64,000 bases of DNA, taken from assembly GCF_001467695.1 (NCBI RefSeq), contig NZ_LNYE01000020.1, forward strand, positions 554,368 to 618,367. Direction: 5' to 3'. Origin of the DNA: Legionella gratiana (lineage in GTDB: Bacteria > Pseudomonadota > Gammaproteobacteria > Legionellales > Legionellaceae). Below the pieces are notes generated by a model. The model was given only the letters and a program-made list of their open reading frames with translations. It ran no database searches and was not told the origin of the DNA. How positions within the stretch are numbered: position 1 is the first letter of the stretch; every line of letters starts with the position of its first letter. Shown piece by piece: positions 1 to 7,715 of the stretch. Made by a program: the position numbers and the translations under genes.

Positions 1-126
1 ACAAATAACCTCTTTTTCTGGGCAATTGGTTATCTTGGCGATACGGTAAGTGCTATAGATCCAAATACGGGCAAACTTAATTTGGATGTACAGCAAACGT
101 TAAAACAATACTTTGATGATATTTAA
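1..126 (+). CDS. 3' end of an unidentified protein (cut by the window edge)
   Basis: Frame 1 is open from the first base to a TAA at 124-126 and gives 41 residues including the stretch WAIGYLGDTVSAIDP, ending FDDI. The start lies outside the window. I do not recognise the fragment. It converges on the nitroreductase-like gene, and a hairpin repeat lies between the two stops. Confidence 0.6.
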   Translation, partial: TNNLFFWAIGYLGDTVSAIDPNTGKLNLDVQQTLKQYFDDI

Positions 127-152
127 GGAGTTATTGTCTGAGTAGCTCGAAG

Positions 153-200
153 CGACATAAAAGGCATTTTATGTCTTTTATGTCGAACTCACGTTGATTA
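153..200. repeat. Hairpin repeat with AACTCACGTT tail, copy 1
   Basis: A perfect 10-bp inverted repeat, CGACATAAAA (153-162) and TTTTATGTCG (176-185), is followed by the tail AACTCACGTTGATTA (186-200). The half-arm TTTTATGTC occurs twice in tandem (167-175 and 176-184), so two alternative hairpins are possible. It lies between two convergent stop codons, where it could act as a bidirectional terminator. Relatives with the same architecture are at 5307-5354 and 24830-24880. Confidence 0.7.
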
Positions 201-1313
201 GGAGCACGAATAATTAAATACTTCTTGCTGCTGTTCTGAAGAGTCAGGATGTTTTGTATGAAAGAAACTACGTTGATGTGCTTGTTGATTCATCTCAGGT
301 TTCTCTTCAATAATCATCTGCTCTAAAGGTAATCTTTGTGCTTGTGGAGGAGTATCGCCATAACCTAAACGAACAAGCATCCATAAATCATGTTCACGCG
401 AATCATTTTTGAAGTGCGCATCCATCTCTTTATGTGCCTCATGATTCGTAATAACACTACCAAAAGGATGTAAATACACGCCATACTTAGTCATGGTTAG
501 CCATATTCTAGCCATCATATGGCCTGCTTTTTCCCAATCAGTAGGCTTATCAAATGGCCCAGAAATCCAAGCAACTGTAGCGGTTCCTTGCATTGTTCGC
601 TCATAAATCCAACGCACCAATTGATAAACCCCAGGAATATTAAATATCCAATTAGCGTGCACAAAAAGCCACATCACAACACCAGGAATCTGCATGGCAT
701 ATGCCGCAAGACCATCCGCTTTTTTTTCAGCACTTTCTCGGCTAAAACGCATCCAAGAACCCACTTCATTACGTGCCACAACCTCGCGCATGTCGGCAAA
801 CATCGTATTTGCATTGAGACGAACTACCCAATTTACTTCTGCTTTATCGTTAGAAAATTCAAAAAGATGATTATATTCTTTAGCAATAGCAGCAAGCTCT
901 TGGAGTAATTCTAATTGAATGGGTTGTCCATTGTAGGGTAATCGTGATGTTCTACGATCCAAAATAAGCTGTCTATTTAATTTCTCTTCTTTTTTACGAG
1001 GAATAAGAGTTAAACGGGCTAAAGGTTGCGGCCCTATTTTGTTGGCATCTAATTGATCCACCTTATATTGAACTTCAATATCAAAACCCAGTGGTGCAGC
1101 AGCAATAGATAAAGTTTCATTGAGGATGCCAAATCCAACCTGCATAAAACTACCCGTTGGATTTGTTCCTGGGATTAAACGTTTAGGATCATAGAGCAAA
1201 GTAATACTTTCTGGATTATTATCATCAAACTTAAATAACCAGGGTTGGGTATTATGAGGTGATGGAGCCCATCGACCGTATTCTAATAGTTCGCGCCAAA
1301 TTTTTTTACTCAT
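198..1313 (-). CDS. Nitroreductase-family flavoprotein (putative)
   Basis: The 371-residue product starts with RWAPSPHNTQPW, the FMN-binding opening typical of nitroreductase-like proteins, and has an RRTSR segment near residue 120 and GSVITNHEAH near the C-terminus. It is much longer than classical nitroreductases (about 200 residues) and fits the long Acg-like branch. The family uses FMN and NAD(P)H; the substrate here is unknown. An AGGGGAT ribosome site precedes the ATG. The gene starts only 17 nt after the stop of the adenylate-forming gene, so the two probably form one operon. The family call is fairly secure; the function is not. Confidence 0.7.
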   Translation of the reverse strand: MSKKIWRELLEYGRWAPSPHNTQPWLFKFDDNNPESITLLYDPKRLIPGTNPTGSFMQVGFGILNETLSIAAAPLGFDIEVQYKVDQLDANKIGPQPLARLTLIPRKKEEKLNRQLILDRRTSRLPYNGQPIQLELLQELAAIAKEYNHLFEFSNDKAEVNWVVRLNANTMFADMREVVARNEVGSWMRFSRESAEKKADGLAAYAMQIPGVVMWLFVHANWIFNIPGVYQLVRWIYERTMQGTATVAWISGPFDKPTDWEKAGHMMARIWLTMTKYGVYLHPFGSVITNHEAHKEMDAHFKNDSREHDLWMLVRLGYGDTPPQAQRLPLEQMIIEEKPEMNQQAHQRSFFHTKHPDSSEQQQEVFNYSCS

Positions 1314-1330
1314 TAATTATCCCCTTGAAT

Positions 1331-3628
1331 TTATAGACACTGAAATGCTAAATCAGTGGTTTCTCCTTGCTCGGCAGTTAATAAAGCACGGCTCATCGGT
1401 ACTTTCACCCCACGACAAATATCTTCTTCTGGGAAGCGATAGTTTTCCGGTAAATTTTCTTTTTGGAACACCAATACTTGTTTTCGGTGTCCTTCTGCTT
1501 CACTAATGGGGCTTTGGCCTCGCTTAAAGAAACGAACCATTGGCAATGCAGCACCATCACTCAGGTGCTCAATTTGATAACGAAAATCTTGATTGATATT
1601 GACCAGTTGAGAAATAAGTTTTTTTGCATAGCACTGCATTGTTTCTTTATCAAATAATTCAACACCTTCTTCCAACTCTAACCAAAACTCCAATTGATCA
1701 TTTCCTTCCCTATCTTGATAACTATAAAATGCTTTTTTAAGAATTTGTCCTTCGGTATCAATGTTCGTTAGTGCTCGCTCTAGCTCAGTAAATGCTAAAT
1801 TAGCGCCATTAAATACTACGGTTGAATCACGTCCCCAAATAAACATTAGGGGAAGAGGAGAGCGGGGTTGATGAAATATTCCATATTTAGCCAATAATGC
1901 TTGTACATCGCTAGCTGCATAAACTCTTCCTTTATCTCCTAAATTGTATCTAATTCTTGGTGAAGAGCGATCGTCACGTGTACAAGTAAATATTAAACTG
2001 TCTTTGTTTTCTTCTTGGTTGTCGCATTCTATATGAGTATTCATCGGATCAAAGTGAAATATCATCGGTAAGCCTCTATTTACCCCATAGAGTTCACGAG
2101 CTAATCCGGGATTTTGTTCTATTGCCTTACGTATAATAATTTCATCGTCTGTTTCTTCACCTAAATTGACATCTAAATCAGACGCCCCATAAGAAGAGTA
2201 AATATGGTTAAACCCATCTCTAATAAGCGAGTCACGCATTGCTTCTGAATTTGCTTGACCACCAACGATACCAATAACAGAGAAATCACTTAAATGATGG
2301 CCTTTGGCTCTAATGTACGTCGCTAAGTCTTTGAGAAAGGGAGGATAACCAGTAAGCAGTATTTGTACTTTTTCCTGATTGAGCTTTTTAGCAATTGCCA
2401 CAATATGACTTTTATAGCGTTCAATTAAGTGTTTCTCTTTTTTATCTAAGGAGGATATTTGTTGTGCTAAAATGGCATCAAACGAGGTATGCCGATGCTT
2501 TAAGGCATTTTTTAAACTGTTATCAACAAATTTACTGATTACTAGGATATCTTCTGGAGTACTACTTGGATTTTTTTCACATAATTGCGCTATTTCCAGT
2601 TCAAGTTGATGTGTTTCATAGTGTTTAATACGTAATAACTCATCAAGAATCTTTTCTTTATCAGCCCCTGTAGCAAAAACACTCCCCGTATTTCGCATAA
2701 GCTCGTAAGCAGTTAATCCAGTTGCCCATGGACCCAGTGCAAAAGCATTAATAAAAGCGACTCTACGGTTGCCAAATTGTGCTTTTTCAGCCAATTCTAA
2801 AGTCTTTTTAACGGAGTTTAGTTCTCGCTCACCTCGTACCCACGCAGTAGGCTTGCCCGTAGTACCGGTAGACGTATCTACTTTAGCAAATACAGGATAC
2901 TTACCATAAAAGTGGGTATCTGCATCAAATTTTTGATACTTGATGTAATTGTCTTTAGTAGTTATTGGTATATCACGCAAGGTCGTATGATCTACTGGTT
3001 TGCCTTGGAAACGGGTAATATGGTGTTTATAAGCAGGAACTGCTGTATAAGCTTCATGAAAACGAGTTTTTGCTAAAACTTCACCGGCTTCAAATAAATT
3101 TTTTTCCGTACGTACTATTAAAAATCGGGCTTTAAAAAAATTAAAACTGGCTAGAGTCTTTTGAAAAAGCCAACTTAAAAATTTTCCTACTAAGTTATCC
3201 CAAAGCGAATATTTCATTTTGATGTGGTTGTATTCACCAGCATGGCGCAAATGATCGCCTGCTTGTTTCTGGCGTAACTTATCTTGCTCAGTAGGCCGAT
3301 TTAAGGAGGAGTGATACATTTTTTCATGCAATTTTCTGATAAGTACTTCATCACTGTCTGCATTTGAAGCACTGGAACCGATATATTTTATCAAGCTGCT
3401 TTTATTGATTATAAAACGTTGATTTTGGTGTCTACCCTGCGTATCAATTAAGGTAGCTTCAATAGTTATTGTTTTATAGAATAGTGCGCTGAACCAATGA
3501 TGCACGGTAACACCATTTTTACCTAATTGATTTCTTGGATTTGCTTCACCCTGTTGGAATAATAATCGTGTGCCATATTGATCATGATTAAATAGAACTA
3601 CAGGAGATTCAATGGAATATACAGGCAT
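1331..3628 (-). CDS. PaaK/CoF-synthetase-like adenylate-forming protein with an extra N-terminal region
   Basis: The 765-residue protein carries the AMP-binding P-loop TSTGTTGKP at residues 252-260 and a later SSYGASDLD stretch. These are features of phenylacetate-CoA ligase / coenzyme F390 synthetase-like enzymes, which activate a carboxylate with ATP. About 190 residues before the ligase core match nothing I recognise. Enzymes of this type either make acyl-CoA thioesters or hand the acyl-adenylate to another protein; the substrate is not visible. It is probably co-transcribed with the nitroreductase-like gene. There is no clear Shine-Dalgarno before the ATG, because a 13-bp dyad abuts the start codon. 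Confidence 0.7.
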   Translation of the reverse strand: MPVYSIESPVVLFNHDQYGTRLLFQQGEANPRNQLGKNGVTVHHWFSALFYKTITIEATLIDTQGRHQNQRFIINKSSLIKYIGSSASNADSDEVLIRKLHEKMYHSSLNRPTEQDKLRQKQAGDHLRHAGEYNHIKMKYSLWDNLVGKFLSWLFQKTLASFNFFKARFLIVRTEKNLFEAGEVLAKTRFHEAYTAVPAYKHHITRFQGKPVDHTTLRDIPITTKDNYIKYQKFDADTHFYGKYPVFAKVDTSTGTTGKPTAWVRGERELNSVKKTLELAEKAQFGNRRVAFINAFALGPWATGLTAYELMRNTGSVFATGADKEKILDELLRIKHYETHQLELEIAQLCEKNPSSTPEDILVISKFVDNSLKNALKHRHTSFDAILAQQISSLDKKEKHLIERYKSHIVAIAKKLNQEKVQILLTGYPPFLKDLATYIRAKGHHLSDFSVIGIVGGQANSEAMRDSLIRDGFNHIYSSYGASDLDVNLGEETDDEIIIRKAIEQNPGLARELYGVNRGLPMIFHFDPMNTHIECDNQEENKDSLIFTCTRDDRSSPRIRYNLGDKGRVYAASDVQALLAKYGIFHQPRSPLPLMFIWGRDSTVVFNGANLAFTELERALTNIDTEGQILKKAFYSYQDREGNDQLEFWLELEEGVELFDKETMQCYAKKLISQLVNINQDFRYQIEHLSDGAALPMVRFFKRGQSPISEAEGHRKQVLVFQKENLPENYRFPEEDICRGVKVPMSRALLTAEQGETTDLAFQCL

Positions 3629-3676
3629 AATATTGTTTATTAAAAAAACATCATGGCATTTTAAATAAACAATATT
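3629..3676. promoter_or_regulatory. 13-bp perfect dyad abutting the start codon
   Basis: AATATTGTTTATT (3629-3641) and AATAAACAATATT (3664-3676) are exact inverted copies separated by 22 nt. The inner arm ends at the ATG of the adenylate-forming gene (3628), where a ribosome site would be expected. It could be an operator or an mRNA hairpin that hides the start. The dyad is seen directly; its role is inferred. Confidence 0.5.
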
Positions 3677-3709
3677 AAGGAATTCTTAAGACGGAGTTAC
3701 TTTTCGTGT

Positions 3710-4348
3710 TTACCCTATGATAGTTTGGGGTTTCACATTCCACGCAATACAATCCCATAGTTCAGAATGCTCTTTATTCTCAAAGATGCATAATGCTCCT
3801 GTAGCAATTTTAATTCCATATTGCCCACTAAATGCTTCAAAATTACCTGTCAAATAAGGTAAAAAACGGGCAATGCCATTACTTGTGATGATCAAACAGG
3901 TTTTTCCTGTATACTCTGTACGAAGACGAATAGAAAAATTCAGCCAATTTTTAATGAGCGTATCAGGATCAACGTTCCAACCTTGGGGCACTATGGCTTG
4001 GGCTTCCCAAAAGCGAAGCGCTTCTTTTCCAATTCGAGCTACTACTTGCTCTTCGGGTTGGTTTTCATCAGGTCCATAATCGATTTCGTTGAAAATAGAT
4101 AAGGTTTCAATAGGTAAATCAGTACCCATAGTATTTTGTGCTTGTTCTGCAGTTTGGATGGCGCGTTTTAGTTTTGAAGTAAAAAGTACATCAGGAATGA
4201 GATGATTTTGTTTCAAATAGTTACCCAGTAACCGTCCCTGATGTAAACCACTATCCACTAGGGGTAAATCAGTGGTTCCTACTCTTCGAATCACGTCACC
4301 AGGAGCAAAAGTATTACCATGACGTGCAACAAGTAATCGTGTAGTCAT
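3710..4348 (-). CDS. Histidine phosphatase (phosphoglycerate mutase-like) family protein
   Basis: From the ATG at 4348 (212 residues), the N-terminus LLVARHGNT holds the phospho-accepting RHG at residues 9-11. R62 (SKLKRA) and E88 (FNEID) match the phosphate pocket and the acid residue of the family. The second catalytic His, normally in an (V/S)SHGG context, is Asn157 here (TSNGI). Activity may therefore be altered or lost. The ATG lies 1 nt beyond the kdsB stop, so the two genes are probably translationally coupled. A longer reading from 4399 would overlap kdsB and is less likely. The substrate is unknown. Confidence 0.75.
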   Translation of the reverse strand: MTTRLLVARHGNTFAPGDVIRRVGTTDLPLVDSGLHQGRLLGNYLKQNHLIPDVLFTSKLKRAIQTAEQAQNTMGTDLPIETLSIFNEIDYGPDENQPEEQVVARIGKEALRFWEAQAIVPQGWNVDPDTLIKNWLNFSIRLRTEYTGKTCLIITSNGIARFLPYLTGNFEAFSGQYGIKIATGALCIFENKEHSELWDCIAWNVKPQTIIG

Positions 4349-4349
4349 A

Positions 4350-5192
4350 TTATAGAGTCTCTTGCGATTGAATGGACGAGGAGGAGAATAATTCACCATA
4401 TCTGGCGATCAATGCTTCTGCACGAATGATATCTTGTGGGCTATCAATCCCGGACATGCTTGCTCTGTTTTTATAATCCACAGGAACACAGCGAATAGTG
4501 TACCCATTTTCTAATAGACGCAATTGCTCTAATCCTTCTAATTTTTCAAATTTGCTTTCGGGTAAACTAATGTATTTTTCCAACATATTGAGTGAATATC
4601 CATATAAACCAATATGACGAAATATAGGGCTTTTGTCGCTTTTTTGGCGTAGCTCCTCTTCTTTACGCACCGCAGGAATTATACTTTTGCTAAACCAAAA
4701 GGCGTTACCAGTTTGTTCATCGAAAACAGCGGTAGTACCACTAAAAGGAGTTACCTGTTTATTTTGGCGTAGATCATCGAGTTGTGTCCAGGTTAATTGG
4801 GTCACCGGAGTTACTGCATCGCAGGGAGAGGTAGCAAAAGCATCGATCATCGCGCGTAAGAAATCGGGGGGTGTTAGCGGCGCATCTCCTTGCATATTTA
4901 AAATAAAATCAGGTTTGCTGGCCATTTGGTGTATTGCTTCAGCAACACGATCAGTGCCACTGGGGGCTTCTGGAGAAGTCATCACAGAGGCAACGCCAAT
5001 TTCAGTGCAATGCCGAACAATTCGCTCATCATCAGTTGCGACGATTACCAAAGCATTTTTTAGTCCTTCAGTAGCAGCGAGCGACAAACGCACAACACGT
5101 TGCAGCATAGTTTGTCCATGAATCATTACCAAAGGTTTTCCTGGTAATCGGGTTGAAGCATAACGAGCAGGAATGACAATGGCAGTTTTCAT
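4350..5192 (-). CDS. kdsB: 3-deoxy-manno-octulosonate cytidylyltransferase (CMP-Kdo synthetase)
   Basis: The start MKTAIVIPARYASTRLPGKP is the nucleotide-binding signature of KdsB, and NMQGDAPLTPP contains the metal-binding Asp region. The enzyme activates Kdo with CTP for lipopolysaccharide inner-core synthesis in the cytoplasm. At 280 residues it is about 30 longer than E. coli KdsB, with a Ser-rich tail. It is followed almost immediately by the histidine phosphatase gene. Confidence 0.93.
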   Translation of the reverse strand: MKTAIVIPARYASTRLPGKPLVMIHGQTMLQRVVRLSLAATEGLKNALVIVATDDERIVRHCTEIGVASVMTSPEAPSGTDRVAEAIHQMASKPDFILNMQGDAPLTPPDFLRAMIDAFATSPCDAVTPVTQLTWTQLDDLRQNKQVTPFSGTTAVFDEQTGNAFWFSKSIIPAVRKEEELRQKSDKSPIFRHIGLYGYSLNMLEKYISLPESKFEKLEGLEQLRLLENGYTIRCVPVDYKNRASMSGIDSPQDIIRAEALIARYGELFSSSSIQSQETL

Positions 5193-5306
5193 AGCAAAAA
5201 ATGGCTCAAAAATAAAAAAAACAATAATAGCCTAAATGATAGGCGGTTACTATAGTAGAATAATCACGCAATAATTTGGGTTAAATAACATTCCAAATAA
5301 AAACTA

Positions 5307-5354
5307 TTCGCTATAAAAAATTACTTTATTTTTTATAGCAAACTGACGTTAAAT
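5307..5354. repeat. Hairpin repeat with AACTGACGTT tail, copy 2
   Basis: GCTATAAAAAA (5310-5320) pairs perfectly with TTTTTTATAGC (5329-5339) over an 8-nt loop, followed by AAACTGACGTTAAAT (5340-5354). This is the same design as the copies at 153-200 and 24830-24880: a TTCG-start arm, A-run/T-run arms, and an AACT(C/G)ACGTT tail. It ends at the ribosome site of the M42 peptidase gene and so lies in that gene's leader. Confidence 0.65.
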
Positions 5355-5364
5355 AAGGATATTG

Positions 5365-6501
5365 ATGATGAAAAAATTAAAAGCAGTCATGATGAGTTTC
5401 ATGATGATGGGGTCTTCTTGTATTATCGCTGATCAAAACTCTTTGGCAAAATTAACTGATTTGGCAGGCGCCTCTGGGTTTGAAAAATCTGTTCGTGATG
5501 CAGTAAAGCAACAATGGCAACAATCAATGAGTCACGTTGCTGTAGATGGTATGGGTAATTTAATTGGACGATATAAAGACAATGCGAAAGGTCCTCATGT
5601 TCTCTTGATGGCTCATATGGATGAAGTAGGGTATATGGTTGAATCGATCACTCCTGATGGGTTTTTAAAAATTATTCCCCTAGGTGGGATCCCTGCTTCG
5701 GTTATTTTTGCACAACGCTGGACTGTTTCTACTCCTAAAGGTCCTATTCTTGCTTATTCTGGAATGGACTCAACCCATCTTCTTGAAGAGACCAAAAAAA
5801 ATAAATTACCTGCGGTTAATGCAATTTTTCTTGATATTGGTGCTGAAACAAAAGAGCAAGCGGAAGCTCAATTTAATGTGCGACCAGGATTACAAGTGAC
5901 TCCAGCGAGTCAATTTAGTCCTTTAAGCGAAAATCGTTATTTAGCAAAAGCACTTGATGATCGATTAGGCTTAGCTTTGATTGGAGATGTTCTGGAATCC
6001 ATCAAAAATCAGGAACAGCCCAATCAACTTTTCACAGCAGCAACAGTACAAGAAGAGGTTGGGTTGCGAGGAGCCAGCACAGTTTTTAACAGCACCCATC
6101 CCGATGTGACCATTAATGTTGAAGTGGGTATTGCTGATGATTACCCTGCGTTGATTGCTGCTCGTAAAGGTAAGATTGTCTTAGGGAAAGGACCTACATT
6201 ATTTGTTTATGACCGTTCCATGATTCCCCACCAAGAGTTGTTGAGTTGGATATTAGATTTGGCTAAAAAAAATAACATTCCAGTACAATTGGAGTCTGAA
6301 GTAGGTTATGGACAAGATGGATCTAAAGTACAAGGTTCAGGTTCAGGGGTTCCGAGTATTAATATTGGAGTACCAATTCGATATGCACATCAACAAGCGG
6401 GTGTATTTGATAAGCGTGATTATGATCAAGCAGTAAAATTAATTAGTTTAATCGTAACTCATCTTAATCAAAATGTTGTCGATCAAATTAAAGCGGGTTA
6501 G
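5365..6501 (+). CDS. Exported M42-family metallopeptidase (glutamyl aminopeptidase-like)
   Basis: The family metal and catalytic motifs are all present in order: AHMDEVGYMV, ALDDRLGLA, QEEVGLRGA, NVEVGIADD and a C-terminal RYAH. M42 enzymes are di-metal aminopeptidases that form large tetrahedral assemblies and are usually cytosolic. Here a basic-hydrophobic leader (KKLKAVMMSFMMMG) suggests export to the periplasm or beyond, which is unusual for the family. AAGGA at 5355-5359 is well placed for ATG 5365 or 5368; the upstream in-frame TTG at 5362 is less likely. A monocistronic gene is inferred from the flanking hairpins. Confidence 0.87.
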   Translation: MMKKLKAVMMSFMMMGSSCIIADQNSLAKLTDLAGASGFEKSVRDAVKQQWQQSMSHVAVDGMGNLIGRYKDNAKGPHVLLMAHMDEVGYMVESITPDGFLKIIPLGGIPASVIFAQRWTVSTPKGPILAYSGMDSTHLLEETKKNKLPAVNAIFLDIGAETKEQAEAQFNVRPGLQVTPASQFSPLSENRYLAKALDDRLGLALIGDVLESIKNQEQPNQLFTAATVQEEVGLRGASTVFNSTHPDVTINVEVGIADDYPALIAARKGKIVLGKGPTLFVYDRSMIPHQELLSWILDLAKKNNIPVQLESEVGYGQDGSKVQGSGSGVPSINIGVPIRYAHQQAGVFDKRDYDQAVKLISLIVTHLNQNVVDQIKAG

Positions 6502-6516
6502 TGGTTCAAAAAAAGA

Positions 6517-6537
6517 GCTGGGCTTAACCAGCCCAGC
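6517..6537 (-). terminator. Hairpin with U-run on the minus strand
   Basis: GCTGGGCT (6517-6524) pairs with AGCCCAGC (6530-6537) over a 5-nt loop. On the minus strand the hairpin is followed by CTC and a run of seven T, so it reads as an intrinsic terminator for leftward transcription from the IS remnants. As a plus-strand terminator for the M42 gene it lacks a U-tract. Confidence 0.5.
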
Positions 6538-6589
6538 CTAGGGATTGTTATCTTTATACTGCTGTATATAAACAGTTCCTTACTTAGCA

Positions 6590-6690
6590 CTTATACGCCA
6601 ACAGGCCAGGTCTTCTTGTGTTGGGCAATAAACGAATATTTTACTTCGTTTCCTGAGCAAAGAAGACCGCCGCCTTCCTAAGAAACTCAT
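6590..6690 (-). pseudogene. IS3-family remnant: end of orfA and start of orfB
   Basis: Reading leftward, one frame gives EFLRKAAVFFAQETK and a stop, the usual C-terminus of IS3-family OrfA. The overlapping frame then gives KYSFIAQHKKTWPVGV, the usual N-terminus of OrfB, before it breaks. Overlapping frames are expected for the programmed frameshift of IS3 elements. The rest of orfB, including the DDE residues, is missing. It is the distal half of the element whose orfA start lies at 7213-7506. Confidence 0.65.
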
Positions 6691-6691
6691 T

Positions 6692-7011
6692 TTACTTAGG
6701 GTTGGGATTTTCCTTTAAGATATATCCCAGAGCAGCTGCTTTTTTTGATATTTGATAGCGTTCTTCATAATAATTTGCCCCAGGATGTAAAATGCTTGCT
6801 GGTAGGCCAACGCGACATATCATTTCTGCATTCAGCGATTAATCTGAAACTACATGTTTGCCATTTCATGAAGATCTGTTGTAAAACTTTGAAAAGTACG
6901 TACCGGTTCTTTTGATTTGTTACCGCTCACTGCTACTACATGAAATTTTGATCCGATACCTGCAGCATTTGGATGGACAACAGGCATATCAGATTGTTTA
7001 TTAATAGCCAT
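6692..7011 (-). pseudogene. Internally deleted IS110/IS1111-type transposase remnant
   Basis: From the ATG at 7011 the minus strand encodes about 53 residues with PVVHPNAAGIGSKFHVVAV and TFQSFTTDLHEMAN, which I recognise as the opening of IS110-family transposases, and then a stop. The conserved Asp normally found after AGI is absent. Further left, LHPGANYYEERYQ and KKAAALGYIL (before a stop at 6692) look like the family's C-terminus. The middle of the enzyme (hundreds of residues) is gone. The fragment sits inside the IS3 element. Confidence 0.55.
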
Positions 7012-7212
7012 TCTATTTCTCTAAAATTAAATCAGCCAAAGAGCGGGGTAGCAAATAAAAATCACCTTCCTAAACAGGGTCACTTAGTGCCTTCAATGCC
7101 GGGTACGCAGTACGCCCTGGACCATGTTTTTTAACGGGGTAATAGCCACCAATAGGCGGACGGTCGCTCTCTTTGGGGAATAAGAGTATAGAGAAAAAAT
7201 GCAGTGGAGTTT

Positions 7213-7506
7213 CTATTTAACAGGGCAAGATTGTGTCTTTCGGTTGTTTTTTAATATTTCTTTCTCCATCTTTAGGCGTTTATTTTCTTCTTTTAACTGG
7301 CGAATTTCTGCTTGCTCTGCACTCAGCTTTCCGTTGCCTCGAAATGCCTCACTATCAGGTTCTTGGTGTTCTCTAATCCAGCGACTAAGAAAAGCTTGAT
7401 GAACCCCTAAACTTTTAGCTGCCTCTGTGCAACCATAGCCTTGATCTAATACAAGACTAACTGCATCAAGTTTAAATTCTTTTGAATACTTCTTTCTTAC
7501 TGCCAT
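7213..7506 (-). pseudogene. IS3-family transposase OrfA, 3' end replaced
   Basis: The 97-residue reading begins with the HTH region of IS3/IS911 OrfA (KYSKEFKLDAVSLVLDQGYG, then SLGVHQAFLSRWI) followed by the leucine-zipper-like RQLKEENKRLKMEKEILK. After EILK the usual KKAxxFFAKE continuation is replaced by NNRKTQSCPVK and a stop. The normal continuation is found about 560 bp further left at 6650-6690. The gene is therefore split by an insertion and cannot give a functional OrfAB. Confidence 0.8.
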
Positions 7507-7569
7507 TATCTTCTCCAGTTAAGTACATTAACTCTTAACTGGGGTGTCAAAATCTATTAGACCACGTCA
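7507..7569 (-). mobile_element. Left end (inverted-repeat side) of the IS3-family remnant
   Basis: On the minus strand the sequence runs TGACGTGGTCTAAT, seven bases, then GACACCCCAG before orfA. The spacing between the terminal TGA and GACAC is the same as at the end of classical IS3. The other end was not found, consistent with loss of the right part of the element. Confidence 0.45.
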
Positions 7570-7715
7570 ATTTTATCAGGTATCCAATAAACCAATAAAA
7601 ATCAGAGTTATTCCAAATTTTTATATCCTATAGATATTAGAGATTTTTTACTAAGAGGTAGTTAAGTTTTCTTAAATAAACTGGCTAATAGAAGCTAAAT
7701 TTATTGGAGAGAATC

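Noticed and set aside
4633..5121. Plus-strand ORF of 162 codons opposite kdsB
   Set aside because: It is an antisense shadow of a clear KdsB reading with full motif conservation.
6609..6668. 9-bp inverted repeat GGTCTTCTT / AAGAAGACC in the IS3 remnant
   Set aside because: Both arms fall in coding sequence of orfA and orfB fragments, so the match is probably incidental.
7661..7680. GTTAAG-N4-CTTAAA resembling a PmrA box before the effector-like gene
   Set aside because: The half-site spacing is one base shorter than the usual direct-repeat arrangement and the region is very AT-rich, so chance cannot be excluded.
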